The notes beneath the pieces were generated by a model that searched no databases, had not been told where the DNA came from, and saw only the letters and a list, made by a program, of their open reading frames with translations. Shown piece after piece: positions 16,642-25,429 of a DNA stretch of 34,363 nt. How positions within the stretch are numbered: the stretch's first letter is position 1; each line of letters begins with the position of its first letter. The DNA comes from Acetobacteraceae bacterium. Lineage in GTDB: Bacteria; Pseudomonadota; Alphaproteobacteria; Acetobacterales; Acetobacteraceae. A program made the translations under genes and the position numbers. The stretch lies in NCBI GenBank assembly GCA_030041255.1, contig JASHOF010000058.1, positions 1 to 34,363 on the forward strand. The letters are read 5' to 3'.

Positions 16642-17952
16642 TCAGCCGTGCGTGCCGGTCGCGCCGGCGGGCGCGGGAAGCGCGAAGACCTGGCCGGGAT
16701 AGATCAGGTTCGGATTGCGGATCTGGCTGCGGTTGGCCTGGAAGATCAGGGTAAAGCGCAGGCCATTTCCGTAGACATGCTGGGCAATCAGCCACAGGCA
16801 CTGGCCGGGCTGCACGACCGTGATATCGCTGGCACCGGGCGGCACCGGCAACGCCGCGCGGTCGAAGGGCACGGCGAGACGCGCCAGAACCTTGCCCGCC
16901 GGGGAGATGCGATCGAGCCGGACCTGGTGCATGCCGGGCGCGACCCGCCGATCGAGCGCGAGCGACCAGTGACCGCTCGCATCGGCGCGCACATCGCCGA
17001 GCAGGTGGTTGTCGAGATAAAGGCGGAGTTCCGTGCCCAGTGGCGCCCGCCCGGCGAGGCTCACGGACCCTTCGGTGCCATACTGGATGAGGTCGAGGCT
17101 GAATGTGCCGACTCCTCCACTGGCCGGCGGCGGGGCCTCGATGAGGCGTGGCCGAACCGGAGAGTCCAGCAGCGCCACCGGAGGAGCCGCGTTCCGGTGC
17201 GACACCACAACGACCACCTTTTCCGATCCTGCGACGGTTGCGCCGTTCGGCAGGCTGGCGGAAAGCGCCAGGGTGCGGCCCCCGGTGGGCAACGGCTTGT
17301 CGGGCGCGAGCACCCATTGGCCCTCCGGGTCGGAACGGGTGGTGCCGACGACTGCGCCGCCCGCGGTGACCGTCACCGTGGACCCGGCGGGCGCCCGGCC
17401 GGCAATGACCGTATTCCCGGACGGATCGACGCGGACGACGTCGAAGCTGGGCGCATGATGCTGTTGCGGCGTGGGCTGTTGCAGCGCGGTGGGAACCGCC
17501 GGCGCGGTGCGTGCGCTCCGCGAGGTGTGTGCAAGCGGCGCCGCTGGCGTGCCTGGCGTGCCGGCGGCCGCCGCTGCGGCGGGCGCGTTCTCGGTCATGC
17601 GCGCAAGCGGTGCGGCGGCCGGGTTGGCGGTTGTCTCTGCCGGCGACACGGCGGGCGGATTCTGCGTGGTGCGCGCCAATGGCGCGGCGGACGCGTTCCT
17701 GCTGGTCGCGACGGGCGGAGCGGCCTGCCCGCTCTGAGCGGTGCGCGCCGGCGGCAGGGCGGCCGAAGGTGGAGCGAGGGATGGCGCCTCCGGCGGCCCG
17801 GTCACCACGAGCGGCGGCCCGGAGGGCCCGAACAGAAAGGACTCCCAGCGCACCAGGGCAACACCCAGGGCGATGCAGATGAGCCCAACCAACGCCAGAA
17901 GCACGGGGTTGCGCGCGGCGGGCCCGCTTCCAGGCGAGCGGCCTTCTGCCAT
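16642..17952 (-). CDS. LysM-domain protein with Ala/Pro-rich stalk and Ig-like repeats
   Basis: The 436-residue protein has an N-terminal membrane anchor (residues about 16-34, NPVLLALVGLICIALGVAL), then an Ala/Pro/Thr-rich stalk to about residue 165. Within the stalk there are recurring units of the form AAPLARTTQNPPA, AAPLARMTENAPA and AAPLAHTSRSART. Next come two Ig/bacterial-adhesin-like beta segments (VDPSGNTVIAGRAPAGSTV and GTEGSVSLAGRAPLGTELRL), and a C-terminal LysM domain (ITVVQPGQCLWLIAQHVYGN, then RNPNLIYPGQVFALP). The layout predicts a periplasmic protein anchored in the inner membrane that binds peptidoglycan; similar LysM proteins occur across alphaproteobacteria. It is 52 bp upstream of psd in the same direction and diverges from the cytochrome gene. 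Confidence 0.8.
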   Translation of the reverse strand: MAEGRSPGSGPAARNPVLLALVGLICIALGVALVRWESFLFGPSGPPLVVTGPPEAPSLAPPSAALPPARTAQSGQAAPPVATSRNASAAPLARTTQNPPAVSPAETTANPAAAPLARMTENAPAAAAAAGTPGTPAAPLAHTSRSARTAPAVPTALQQPTPQQHHAPSFDVVRVDPSGNTVIAGRAPAGSTVTVTAGGAVVGTTRSDPEGQWVLAPDKPLPTGGRTLALSASLPNGATVAGSEKVVVVVSHRNAAPPVALLDSPVRPRLIEAPPPASGGVGTFSLDLIQYGTEGSVSLAGRAPLGTELRLYLDNHLLGDVRADASGHWSLALDRRVAPGMHQVRLDRISPAGKVLARLAVPFDRAALPVPPGASDITVVQPGQCLWLIAQHVYGNGLRFTLIFQANRSQIRNPNLIYPGQVFALPAPAGATGTHG

Positions 17953-18070
17953 GTACCCAGGCTAGCCCTTTGTCATCGGCTTCGCAATGATGCCGGACAT
18001 GAGAGACCAGACGATCCCAGGGGCAAAACCGAGCCCTGGCGCCTGGAGTAGTGCCGGCGAAGAGCCGAAG

Positions 18071-18733
18071 ATGCCGCTGCCAAAGCACGACGTTCGCGTC
18101 TGGGACCTGCCGACCAGGCTCTTCCATTGGGCGATCGTGGTGCTGCTGGTGGCGCTCTATGTGACCTGGCGAATGAACTGGATGGGCTGGCACGTGCTGG
18201 GTGGAGAGGCGCTGCTCGCCCTTGTCCTGTTCCGGGTGCTCTGGGGATTTTTCGGGGCGGAAACAGCGCGGTTTGCTCGATTCGCGGCCTCGCCCCGGAA
18301 GGCGCTCCGCCATCTGGCAGAGTTTCCCCGCCGGGAGCCTGACACGCGGGTCGGCCACAACCCGGCGGGCGCGTGGATGGTCTTCGCTCTGCTCGGCCTG
18401 CTGCTCGCCGAGGTGCTGACGGGCCTCTACATCAACAACGACGTGGCCAACGAAGGGCCGTTCACCGAGATCGCGCCGGCCTCCGTTGCCAACGTGATCA
18501 CCGATCTGCACGCGATTCTCTGGGAGGTGATTCTTGGTGCGGTTGCGCTGCACATTTTCGCCATCGTGGCCTACGCCGCTCTCAAGGACCAGAATCTCGT
18601 CGGCCCGATGCTCACCGGGAAAAAACGCTTGCCGGAGACGATCATCGCGCCGCGCCAGGCTTCTCTCTGGCTGGCGCTCCTCCTGCTTGCGCTGGCGGCG
18701 GGCGCCGCCGTCATCATATCGTACTCAATCTGA
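18071..18733 (+). CDS. Cytochrome b561-type membrane protein
   Basis: The 220-residue protein begins with VWDLPTRLFHWAIVVLLVAL, the standard start of the prokaryotic cytochrome b/b561 family, and has four or five membrane helices. Candidate haem-ligating histidines are in LFHW, GWHVLGGEAL, DLHAILWEV and ALHIFAIVAYA. It probably transfers electrons between the quinone pool and a periplasmic or c-type partner; the partner is not in the window. I prefer the ATG at 18071 because it precedes the conserved start; in-frame ATGs at 17987, 17990 and 17999 would leave as little as 34 bp to the divergent LysM gene. Only 8 bp separate its stop from the convergent ychF stop. Confidence 0.85.
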   Translation: MPLPKHDVRVWDLPTRLFHWAIVVLLVALYVTWRMNWMGWHVLGGEALLALVLFRVLWGFFGAETARFARFAASPRKALRHLAEFPRREPDTRVGHNPAGAWMVFALLGLLLAEVLTGLYINNDVANEGPFTEIAPASVANVITDLHAILWEVILGAVALHIFAIVAYAALKDQNLVGPMLTGKKRLPETIIAPRQASLWLALLLLALAAGAAVIISYSI

Positions 18734-18741
18734 TCCTCGCC

Positions 18742-19833
18742 TCACACATTGAACCGGAACAGCATCACGTCCCCGTCCTCAACGACATAGTCGCGCCCCT
18801 CGACGCGAAGCCGCCCGGCCTCCCGCGCGCCGGCCTCGCCCCCGCCGGCGACGTAATCCTCGTACGAGATCGTTTCGGCAGCAATGAAGCCTCGCTCGAA
18901 ATCGCCGTGGATCCTGCCTGCGGCTTGCGGCGCGCGCGTGCCGCGCTCGATCGTCCAGGCGCGCGCCTCCTTGGGCCCGGCGGTGAAGAAGGTGATCAAA
19001 TGCAGAAGCTCGTAGCCGGCGCGGATCACCCGGTCGAGGCCGCTATCGGCAAGCCCGAGCAGAGCCAGGAACGCGCCCCGTTCGGCCGCCGGCAGGTGGG
19101 CGATTTCCGCCTCTATCGCCGCCGAAACGACAACCGCACGCGCCCCCTCTTCTGCCGCCCGCCGCGCGACGGCTTGCGAGAACGGGTTGCCCGTCGCACG
19201 CGCCTCTTCTTCGACATTGCAGACATAGAGCAGGGGTTTTGCCGTCAACAGGTGCAGATGCTTGAGCGCCGTGCCGGACACCCCGGCAACCGAACGCGCC
19301 GGCCTTCCTTCGCGGAGCGCAGCCAGAACCGGCGCGATCAGTTCGACCGTCGCCCGGCTTTCCCGCTCGCCGCCGCGCACCCGTTTTTCGAGCCCGGGCA
19401 GCCGCCGCTCCAGGCTCTCGAGATCCGCAAGCATCAGTTCGGTCTCGACGATCCCGGCATCGCGCAGCGGATCGATGCCACCTTCCACATGCACGACATC
19501 GGGATTCTCGAAGCAGCGCAGCACGTGCAGGATCGCATCGACCTCGCGGATATGCGCAAGGAACTGGTTGCCGAGCCCTTCTCCCTTCGAAGCGCCGCGC
19601 ACCAGCCCGGCAATATCGACGAATTCGAGGCTGGTCGGCACGATGCGCGCCGAGCGGGCAATGTCGGCCAGCACCGCAAGGCGCCGGTCCGGCACGGCGA
19701 CGCGGCCGATATTCGGCTCGATCGTGCAGAACGGATAGTTCGCCGCCTCTGCCGCCGCGGTTTCGACGAGGGCATTGAAGAGCGTCGATTTGCCGACATT
19801 GGGCAGGCCGACGATGCCACAGTTGAACCCCAT
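18742..19833 (-). CDS. ychF: Redox-regulated ribosome-binding ATPase YchF
   Basis: YchF is an Obg-family P-loop ATPase that binds ribosomes. The 363-residue protein has the G1 loop GLPNVGKST (residues 9-17), G3 in FVDIAGLVRGASKGEGLGNQ, and the YchF-specific replacement of the NKxD motif (LYVCNVEEE), which gives ATP preference. The C-terminal TGS domain is visible (LITFFTAGPKEARAWTIERG, then AGRIHGDFERGFIAAETISY, ending DVMLFRFNV). The ATG at 19831-19833 overlaps the pth stop (ATGA). The rplY-pth-ychF order is widely conserved. Confidence 0.96.
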   Translation of the reverse strand: MGFNCGIVGLPNVGKSTLFNALVETAAAEAANYPFCTIEPNIGRVAVPDRRLAVLADIARSARIVPTSLEFVDIAGLVRGASKGEGLGNQFLAHIREVDAILHVLRCFENPDVVHVEGGIDPLRDAGIVETELMLADLESLERRLPGLEKRVRGGERESRATVELIAPVLAALREGRPARSVAGVSGTALKHLHLLTAKPLLYVCNVEEEARATGNPFSQAVARRAAEEGARAVVVSAAIEAEIAHLPAAERGAFLALLGLADSGLDRVIRAGYELLHLITFFTAGPKEARAWTIERGTRAPQAAGRIHGDFERGFIAAETISYEDYVAGGGEAGAREAGRLRVEGRDYVVEDGDVMLFRFNV

Positions 19834-20414
19834 CAGGCGGACCTCTGCACGGCCAGCGCCACCTTGGACATGAATTCCTCCGCCCGCCCCGCCACCAGGA
19901 GCGGTGCCTCCCGGCTGATCGCTCCGAGCAGCCCCTCGAGCCATTCCTCGCAATCGGCGCGGGAAAAATCGCCGAGCACGTGCCCGAGCACGCGTTCCTT
20001 CTCGCCCGGATGGCCGACACCGAGCCTGACGCGCCAGTAGCCGCTTTCGCCAAGTGCGCGATCGATGCTCCTGAGGCCGTTGTGCCCGGCAGCGCCCCCG
20101 CCCTGCTTCACCCTGACCTTGCCCGGGACGAGATCGATGTCGTCATGGAAGACCGTGATGGCAGCCACCGGGAGCTTGAAGAAATGGGCGGCGGCCTGCA
20201 CCGATTCGCCGGAGAGATTCATGTAGGTGAGCGGCTTCAGCCCGATCACCCGTTCGCCCCCGACCACGCCTTCGGAAACGAGGCCGCGGAAGCGCCGCCG
20301 CCAGGCGGAGAAGCGGTGCGTCTCGGCGATCACGTCGAGCGCCATGAAACCGATATTGTGCCGGTTCAGGACCATTCCGGGCTCGGGATTGCCGAGCCCG
20401 ACCCAGAGCAGCAC
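19833..20414 (-). CDS. pth: Peptidyl-tRNA hydrolase
   Basis: Pth releases tRNA from prematurely dropped peptidyl-tRNAs. The 193-residue protein has the family length and motifs: LWVGLGNPEPGMVLNRHNIG with catalytic H19, LKPLTYMNLSGESV, VFHDDIDLVPGKVRVKQGGG with the catalytic Asp, and AGHNGLRSI. The ATG at 20412-20414 opens 32 bp after the rplY stop. It overlaps ychF by four bases, so the two should be co-translated. Confidence 0.96.
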   Translation of the reverse strand: MLLWVGLGNPEPGMVLNRHNIGFMALDVIAETHRFSAWRRRFRGLVSEGVVGGERVIGLKPLTYMNLSGESVQAAAHFFKLPVAAITVFHDDIDLVPGKVRVKQGGGAAGHNGLRSIDRALGESGYWRVRLGVGHPGEKERVLGHVLGDFSRADCEEWLEGLLGAISREAPLLVAGRAEEFMSKVALAVQRSA

Positions 20415-20446
20415 CGCTTACCCCGCCGGGCGCGGCGCGGGCAACG

Positions 20447-21127
20447 TCACTCCTTCTTCGCCGGGCCGGCAGCCGGCGTTGCGGCGGCGGCTGCGGGAGC
20501 AGCGGCAGTGGCGCCGGTCGTGGGCGCCGCCGCGGCGGTCTCGGTCGTCGCCTCGACCATCTTGGTGGGCGGCGCTACCGAAGCGATGACGAAGTCCCGA
20601 TCCGCAATGATCGGGCGGGTGCCCTCGGTACCGCGAAGGTTCGACCAGCGGACGGTATGATTGATGTCGAGGCCGCTGAGATCTGCCTCGAAATGCCCGG
20701 GCACCTGGTCGGGGTCGCAATAGACCTCGACACTGTGGCGCACGACGTTGAGCACGCCCCCGCGCTTCAGGCCGGGGCTGGCAGCTTCGTTGGTGAACGT
20801 CACGTCCACCGCCACGCGCACTTCCTGGCCGGCGACGAGGCGTTGGAAATCGATGTGGCGCGGCGCATCCGTAACGGGATGGAACTGCACCTCGCGGATC
20901 AGGGCACGGGTCGCGGCTCCATCGAGGCGGAGCTCGTAAATGCGGGACCGCCAGCCTCCACGGTGCAACTCGCGCAACACGATGCGCGGATCGAGCGCGA
21001 TCGCGACCGGCGGCTCCTTCGCGCCATAGAGGATTCCCGGCACCTTGCCGGCCCGCCGCACGGCGCGCGCGGTGCCCGTGCCGGAACCGGCGCGTGCCTC
21101 GGCCACGATCGTCACCTGCTCCGCCAT
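20447..21127 (-). CDS. rplY: 50S ribosomal protein L25/general stress protein Ctc
   Basis: This is the long (Ctc-type) form of L25, which binds 5S rRNA. The 226-residue product begins MAEQVTIVAEARAGSGTGTA and has VRRAGKVPGILYGAKEPPVA in the L25 domain, then the beta-domain LVAGQEVRVAVDVTFTNEAA and GVLNVVRHSVEVYCDPDQVP. A low-complexity Ala/Pro/Thr tail with a KKE end follows. I chose the ATG at 21125-21127, preceded by GAGG; the frame stays open upstream to 21346 with no conserved sequence. It leads the rplY-pth-ychF run. Confidence 0.94.
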   Translation of the reverse strand: MAEQVTIVAEARAGSGTGTARAVRRAGKVPGILYGAKEPPVAIALDPRIVLRELHRGGWRSRIYELRLDGAATRALIREVQFHPVTDAPRHIDFQRLVAGQEVRVAVDVTFTNEAASPGLKRGGVLNVVRHSVEVYCDPDQVPGHFEADLSGLDINHTVRWSNLRGTEGTRPIIADRDFVIASVAPPTKMVEATTETAAAAPTTGATAAAPAAAAATPAAGPAKKE

Positions 21128-21186
21128 CGCACCCTCGACCAAAAGGTCACGCGCCGGCCCCCGCAGGAGCCAGCGCGGGCGGTCAT

Positions 21187-21426
21187 CTAGCGGATCATCG
21201 AGAGCGGCGCAACGGGCTCTATCAGGGCGCGAATCGCTTTCCGCCGCCGATAGCGGCACGACCTGCTCGCCATAGGCGCCTTCCAGGGCGTGCACTGCGC
21301 GCCACCGGCGAGGATGCGCATACCCTGGCGCTGAAGTCGTTGCCATTCCCGTGTCACGAAGGCGGGCGCGAAGGAGTGGCTGTCGGTGACATTGTCCACC
21401 AGCACCCGGATTTCGAGGCGCTCGAC
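21187..21426 (-). pseudogene. N-terminal remnant of a metallo-beta-lactamase-fold hydrolase
   Basis: The minus-strand frame reads ERLEIRVLVDNVTDSHSF, then PAFVTREWQRLQRQGMRILA, GGAQCTPW and then unrelated sequence to a stop at 21187. The start closely matches the N-terminus of an alphaproteobacterial MBL-fold family (often named as dihydropterin-type hydrolases) in which LVDNVTDS is conserved. The metal-binding HxHxDH region is absent, so this is a fragment. It fills most of the 337-bp gap between rplY and the histidine phosphatase; any remaining sequence there could serve as the rplY promoter. I see no RNA structure of note. Confidence 0.5.
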
Positions 21427-21464
21427 AGGCGCAAGCTGTGGCAGCGAATCCCCCTCGGTCCGGT

Positions 21465-22064
21465 TCAGCCGCTCACTCCCGGCGGGCCCACGATCGAGAG
21501 TGCGCGCGGCGCCCGGAGCGACCAGGGCGCCGTCGGCGTGGAACGCGCCGGCGGATCGCAGAAGATCGGCACCGCGTTGGGGGTGCGGACATCGGGTGGC
21601 AGGCGCATCGCCAGGCGCAGCGCGCGGAAGAAGGCGCCGTGCGAGACCACCAGCACGGGAGCCGGGGCGCCGAGAGCGCGCGCCACGGCACCTTCGGCAC
21701 GCGCGGCAAGTTCGGCGAAGGACTCGGCTCCGTCCGGGGTGGCGATGCCGGCGATCCAGTCTTCGTACCAGGCGCCGATCGGCTGGCCCTCCTTGCCGGC
21801 GAAGAACACCTCGCGAAGCTCGGGATCGGTGCGGACGGGAAGCTCGAGCGACGCCGCCACGATCTCGGCAGTGCGGCGGGCGCGGGCGAGCGGCGAGGCG
21901 ACGATGCTGGCGATGCCGCTCTCACGCAAAAGCTCCGCGGCACGCCCGGCCTGCGCCTCGCCATTCGCATTGAGCGGCACGTCGGCCGCTCCTTGCGAAA
22001 GCCCTTGTGCGTTCCAGTCAGTCTCGCCGTGGCGGAGGAACCAGAAGCCGATCGGCGGCAGCAT
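21465..22064 (-). CDS. Histidine phosphatase family protein
   Basis: The 199-residue protein has the phosphoglycerate-mutase-like fold with the RHGETDWN motif (residues 11-18, nucleophile H12), SPLARARRTAEIV, an acidic LREVFFAGKEG segment and the second histidine in VVSHGAFFRAL. Family members dephosphorylate small metabolites; the true substrate cannot be inferred. The length is normal, although the C-terminal 40 residues (from FCDPPARSTPTAP) are Pro-rich. Its ATG immediately follows the GST stop with no spacing, suggesting one transcript. Confidence 0.88.
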   Translation of the reverse strand: MLPPIGFWFLRHGETDWNAQGLSQGAADVPLNANGEAQAGRAAELLRESGIASIVASPLARARRTAEIVAASLELPVRTDPELREVFFAGKEGQPIGAWYEDWIAGIATPDGAESFAELAARAEGAVARALGAPAPVLVVSHGAFFRALRLAMRLPPDVRTPNAVPIFCDPPARSTPTAPWSLRAPRALSIVGPPGVSG

Positions 22065-22685
22065 TCAGGCGGCGAGTCCTTCCTGCGAGAGTGCGCGCCC
22101 GACCGCGGGCCGCGCCTTCATGCGCGCAAAGTGGGCGGCGCAGTTGGCGGGCAGCGCGATCTTCATCGGCCCCGCGGCCCAGAACTCGACATAGAAAAGG
22201 GCAGCATCCGCGATCGAGAAGCGGCCGACGACGTACTCCTTGCCGGCCAGCGCCTTGTCCATCAGGGCGAGACCCTTCTCGACGATCTCGCGGCCGCGCG
22301 CCTTCACCTTCTCTTCGTCGCCGGGGTTGGGGCCGAAATTCGCGGGCCCGAACAGGCGCGAGAAGCCCTGCATGTGGATCGTGGCGACCGCGTAGTCGAG
22401 CGCCTCGAGCACACGCGTTTCGCCCTCCGTGTCGGTTGGCAGCAGCCCGGCATTGGGGTTGGTCCGCGCCAGCCAGAAGGCGATCGCCGGGAATTCGGTC
22501 AGCACCGAGCCGTCGTCGCGCACCAGTGCGGGCACCTTCGACTTCGGATTGACGCTCATGAAATCGGGCTTGTACTGGTCGCCGCCCCTGAGCGAGACGG
22601 CGCTCTTCTCGTACGGCTTGCCGATTTCCTCGAGCAGCACGTGGATGCCGAGCGAGCAGGCACCCGGAGCGTAGTAAAGTTTCAT
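22065..22685 (-). CDS. Glutathione S-transferase family protein
   Basis: The 206-residue protein has a thioredoxin-like N-terminal domain (MKLYYAPGACSLGIHVLLEE, with VNPKSKVPALV containing the cis-Pro and EFPAIAFWLA) and an all-helical C-terminal domain (EYVVGRFSIADAALFYVEFW). C10 and S11 lie where beta-class GSTs keep their catalytic residue. It would conjugate or reduce electrophiles with glutathione in the cytosol. The ATG at 22683-22685 is preceded by AAAAGGAGAAG, a strong ribosome-binding site. It lies 17 bp downstream of prs. Confidence 0.92.
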   Translation of the reverse strand: MKLYYAPGACSLGIHVLLEEIGKPYEKSAVSLRGGDQYKPDFMSVNPKSKVPALVRDDGSVLTEFPAIAFWLARTNPNAGLLPTDTEGETRVLEALDYAVATIHMQGFSRLFGPANFGPNPGDEEKVKARGREIVEKGLALMDKALAGKEYVVGRFSIADAALFYVEFWAAGPMKIALPANCAAHFARMKARPAVGRALSQEGLAA

Positions 22686-22702
22686 CGTCAGGCTTCTCCT
22701 TT

Positions 22703-23635
22703 TCAGTCGAACAGCGAACTGACCGAGGTTTCCTCGCTGATGCGCCGCATCGCCTCGGCCATCAAGGGGGCGATGGTGATCTGGCGGATATTGTTGGCGA
22801 GCCGCACCGCTTCGGTTGCGAGAATCGAATCGGTGATCGCCAGCATCTCGATCGGTGAGGCGGCGATACGGGCGACGGCACCGCCCGAGAGCACGCCATG
22901 CGTGACATAGACGCTGGCGGAGCTGGCGCCGCCCGCGATCAGGGCGGTTGCGGCATTCACCAGCGTGCCGCCGGAATCGACGATATCGTCAACCAGGATG
23001 CAATCGCGCCCCTCGACGTCGCCGATCACGTTCATCACCTCGGAAGCGCCGGCCCGTTCGCGGCGCTTGTCGATGATGGCAAGGTCGCAGTTGAGCCTGG
23101 TCGCGATCGCTCGCGCCCTCAGCACGCCGCCCACATCGGGTGAGACGATGACGACGTTGCGCCCCGCGTACCGCTCCTGGATGTCGCGGCTGAACAACGG
23201 CTGGGCATAGAGGTTGTCCACCGGGATGTCGAAGAAACCCTGGATCTGTCCGGCGTGCAGGTCCATCGTGAGGACCCGGTTGGCACCGGCCTCGGTGATC
23301 AGGTTGGCGACCAGCTTGGCGCTGATCGGCGTCCGCGGCCCCGATTTCCGGTCCTGCCGCGCATAGCCGAAATACGGAATCACCGCCGTGATGCGCCGGG
23401 CGGAACCGCGGCGCAGCGCATCGAGCGTGATCAGCAGTTCCATCAGGTTGTCGTTCGCGGGGTAGGAGGTGGACTGGATGACGAACACGTCCTCCCCGCG
23501 CACGTTCTCGTGGATCTCGACGAATACTTCCATGTCGGCGAAGCGGCGGATGGCAGCGCGGGTCAGCGGCAGATTGAGCTTGGCGGCAACGGCCTCGGCC
23601 AGCGGGCGGTTGCTGTTGGCGGCAACGATCTTCAT
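22703..23635 (-). CDS. prs: Ribose-phosphate pyrophosphokinase
   Basis: This enzyme makes PRPP from ribose 5-phosphate and ATP, feeding nucleotide, histidine and tryptophan synthesis. The 310-residue protein has the usual length and motifs: [40 protein letters not shown] (ATP loop), [28 protein letters not shown], and the PRPP-binding [14 protein letters not shown]. The ATG at 23633-23635 ([17 protein letters not shown]) matches the family start; the open frame continues upstream into low-complexity Arg-rich sequence I regard as non-coding. GAGGAG lies upstream. A 104-bp gap to the lipoprotein gene could hold its own promoter. Confidence 0.96.
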   Translation of the reverse strand: MKIVAANSNRPLAEAVAAKLNLPLTRAAIRRFADMEVFVEIHENVRGEDVFVIQSTSYPANDNLMELLITLDALRRGSARRITAVIPYFGYARQDRKSGPRTPISAKLVANLITEAGANRVLTMDLHAGQIQGFFDIPVDNLYAQPLFSRDIQERYAGRNVVIVSPDVGGVLRARAIATRLNCDLAIIDKRRERAGASEVMNVIGDVEGRDCILVDDIVDSGGTLVNAATALIAGGASSASVYVTHGVLSGGAVARIAASPIEMLAITDSILATEAVRLANNIRQITIAPLMAEAMRRISEETSVSSLFD

Positions 23636-23739
23636 CGAGGAGGAGCCCGGTTGGGAGCGCGCCGGCAAGGGGTTGGGCGCAGCCGCCCGCCTTCTAGCAA
23701 TCGGACCTCGACCTGTCCATGCACGGGGCGGCGCCTGCC

Positions 23740-24648
23740 TCAGGGCGCGACGCGCGCTTTCTCGACCAGCTCGCGGAGCCCGCCGGCGGCCTGATCGGCG
23801 ATCGTCGGCGCGACCTCGGCCCAGGTCGGTTCGATGGTGGCGGCGGGAACCTCGTTCAACTGCACCACGCGTCCGCGCTCGCGCCCGCTCGCGTCGGTCA
23901 GCACCCATTGCAGTTCGACGCGGACCTGGCCGGCCTCTGTGGGGGTAACCGTGACTTCGCCAAGCACCGAGAAGTCGGCACCTGGCTTGGCCGCCTGGAG
24001 AAGAAGGGTCTGGTCGGGCAGGTCTTTGCGCAAGGCCTCCGCGAGCCGGGCGTCACCGTCGCCCGGCGCCTTGACCACACCGGCGAAATAGACTTTCGCC
24101 GGGCGGTTCATCAGGCTGGCGGGGTTGCTCTGCTTGATGCGCGCGTCGATGCCGGTGAGCAGCGAGGCCACCGCCGGGGCGTCCGCCTTGGCAGCAGCCA
24201 GGAGCACGTCAGGATCACCGTCGGCCCAAGCGGCCGCGGGAACCGGCTTTCCCTGCACCGAGCCTTGGGCGTGCTTGCGCGGATCGAGCACCGTGTAGTC
24301 CGGGATGACCTGGTCCTTGTGCAGGGCAGCGGTGATGCCGAGCTGCCAGTCGCCCTGGCGCGAGGGCTCGGCAACGGCCGGCACCGTTCTGAGTGCGAGT
24401 TCCTTGGCAAGCGCGTCGGCGAAGCGTTGGCTTGCCGCATCGGGAAGCAGTGCGTTCGGCGGCGCCGGCACCGCCAGGAGCGGCGGCGGCGGAGCGGCGA
24501 GGCGAGCCGCGACGGGGCCGGGGTTGCCCTGAAAAGGGCGTGGGAAATCCCCGCAGGCGGCCAGAGACAATGCAACTGGCAGGATCAGCGCCAGAGTCCG
24601 CCCTGCCGCCTTGCTTGCCGGCAACGCACTCGGCCTCAGGCACCTCAT
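23740..24648 (-). CDS. Predicted lipoprotein, function unknown
   Basis: The 302-residue product has a type II signal peptide with basic start ([17 protein letters not shown]), a hydrophobic core and lipobox LAAC ending at C32. The residue after Cys is Gly followed by Asp (CGDF), a combination that could favour retention at the inner membrane. A Pro-rich linker (about residues 40-65) precedes a region with a transport-like motif [20 protein letters not shown], a central helical part ([20 protein letters not shown]) and a beta-rich part ([20 protein letters not shown]). I do not recognise the family. It sits 4 bp after pgeF and upstream of prs, in an otherwise core run. Confidence 0.75.
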   Translation of the reverse strand: MRCLRPSALPASKAAGRTLALILPVALSLAACGDFPRPFQGNPGPVAARLAAPPPPLLAVPAPPNALLPDAASQRFADALAKELALRTVPAVAEPSRQGDWQLGITAALHKDQVIPDYTVLDPRKHAQGSVQGKPVPAAAWADGDPDVLLAAAKADAPAVASLLTGIDARIKQSNPASLMNRPAKVYFAGVVKAPGDGDARLAEALRKDLPDQTLLLQAAKPGADFSVLGEVTVTPTEAGQVRVELQWVLTDASGRERGRVVQLNEVPAATIEPTWAEVAPTIADQAAGGLRELVEKARVAP

Positions 24649-24652
24649 GCGC

Positions 24653-25429
24653 TCACGCCGCCGGTAGCATGATCAGCGAAATCTGGTGTCCGATCGGCCC
24701 GCCGCCGGCAAGCGTCCGGCGGCGATGGCTGAAGAACCGCTCCGGATCCGCGGCCGTGTCCGCCTCGATGACCTCGACCGCGCCGACCTCCGCCTTGGTG
24801 AGGCGGGCGCGGCAGTAGCCGGGCAAGTCGAACTGCCAGCGCCCGGCAGACCGGCCCGGCGCGAAGAAGCGCTCATCGCTGGCTGCGCCGGCCAGCACGG
24901 TCTCCCTCAGCTCGGCCCCCACCTCGTACGAGGCCTGCCGGATCGCCGGCCCGATGGCGGCACGGATGCGCTCCGGTACCGCACCAAGCGCCTGCATGGC
25001 GCGGATAGTGGCTTCCAGGACACCAGCCGCCGCCCCGCGCCAGCCGGCATGGGCGGCGCCGATGACCCCTGCCCGGAGATCGGCGAGCAGGACGGGCGCG
25101 CAATCAGCGGTGACGATGCCGAGCGCGAGGCCGGGCCGGTCGGTGACCATGGCATCCGCTTGCGGTTCCAGGCCCGGCTCCCAGGCTTCCGTCACACACT
25201 GGACGGAGGGGCCGTGCATCTGCCTGAGACCGAGAAGCCGCGCCGGCTTGGCACCGATCGCGCGGGCCGCGCGGGCGCGGTTCTCTTGCACTGCCTCCGG
25301 GCGGTCTGGCCCGAAAACGCCGCAGTTCAGGCTGGCAAAGGGCCCCGACGAAACCCCGCCCTGGCGGGTGAAGAAACCGTGCGGCAAGGGAAGCGAAGAA
25401 AGCGCGAGCGCGCGCGGTTCAGAGATCAC
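24653..25429 (-). CDS. pgeF: Peptidoglycan editing factor PgeF (laccase-fold)
   Basis: PgeF-family enzymes (formerly YfiH, multicopper-polyphenol-oxidase-like) correct misincorporated L-Ser in UDP-MurNAc in E. coli; this member is presumed to do so. The 258-residue protein shows the metal site H72 (LRQMHG), C110 (VTADCAPVLLAD) and H127 (GAAHAGWRG), plus AIGPAIRQASYEVG and FFSHRRR. The ATG at 25427-25429 overlaps the MidA-type gene by four bases, so both are co-translated. The lipoprotein gene follows after 4 bp. Confidence 0.93.
   Translation of the reverse strand: MISEPRALALSSLPLPHGFFTRQGGVSSGPFASLNCGVFGPDRPEAVQENRARAARAIGAKPARLLGLRQMHGPSVQCVTEAWEPGLEPQADAMVTDRPGLALGIVTADCAPVLLADLRAGVIGAAHAGWRGAAAGVLEATIRAMQALGAVPERIRAAIGPAIRQASYEVGAELRETVLAGAASDERFFAPGRSAGRWQFDLPGYCRARLTKAEVGAVEVIEADTAADPERFFSHRRRTLAGGGPIGHQISLIMLPAA

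Noticed and set aside
16529-18553. Very long minus-strand open frame overlapping the LysM and cytochrome genes
   Set aside because: Runs out of frame through two well-supported genes; Arg/Ala/Gly-rich composition typical of GC-rich off-frame translation.
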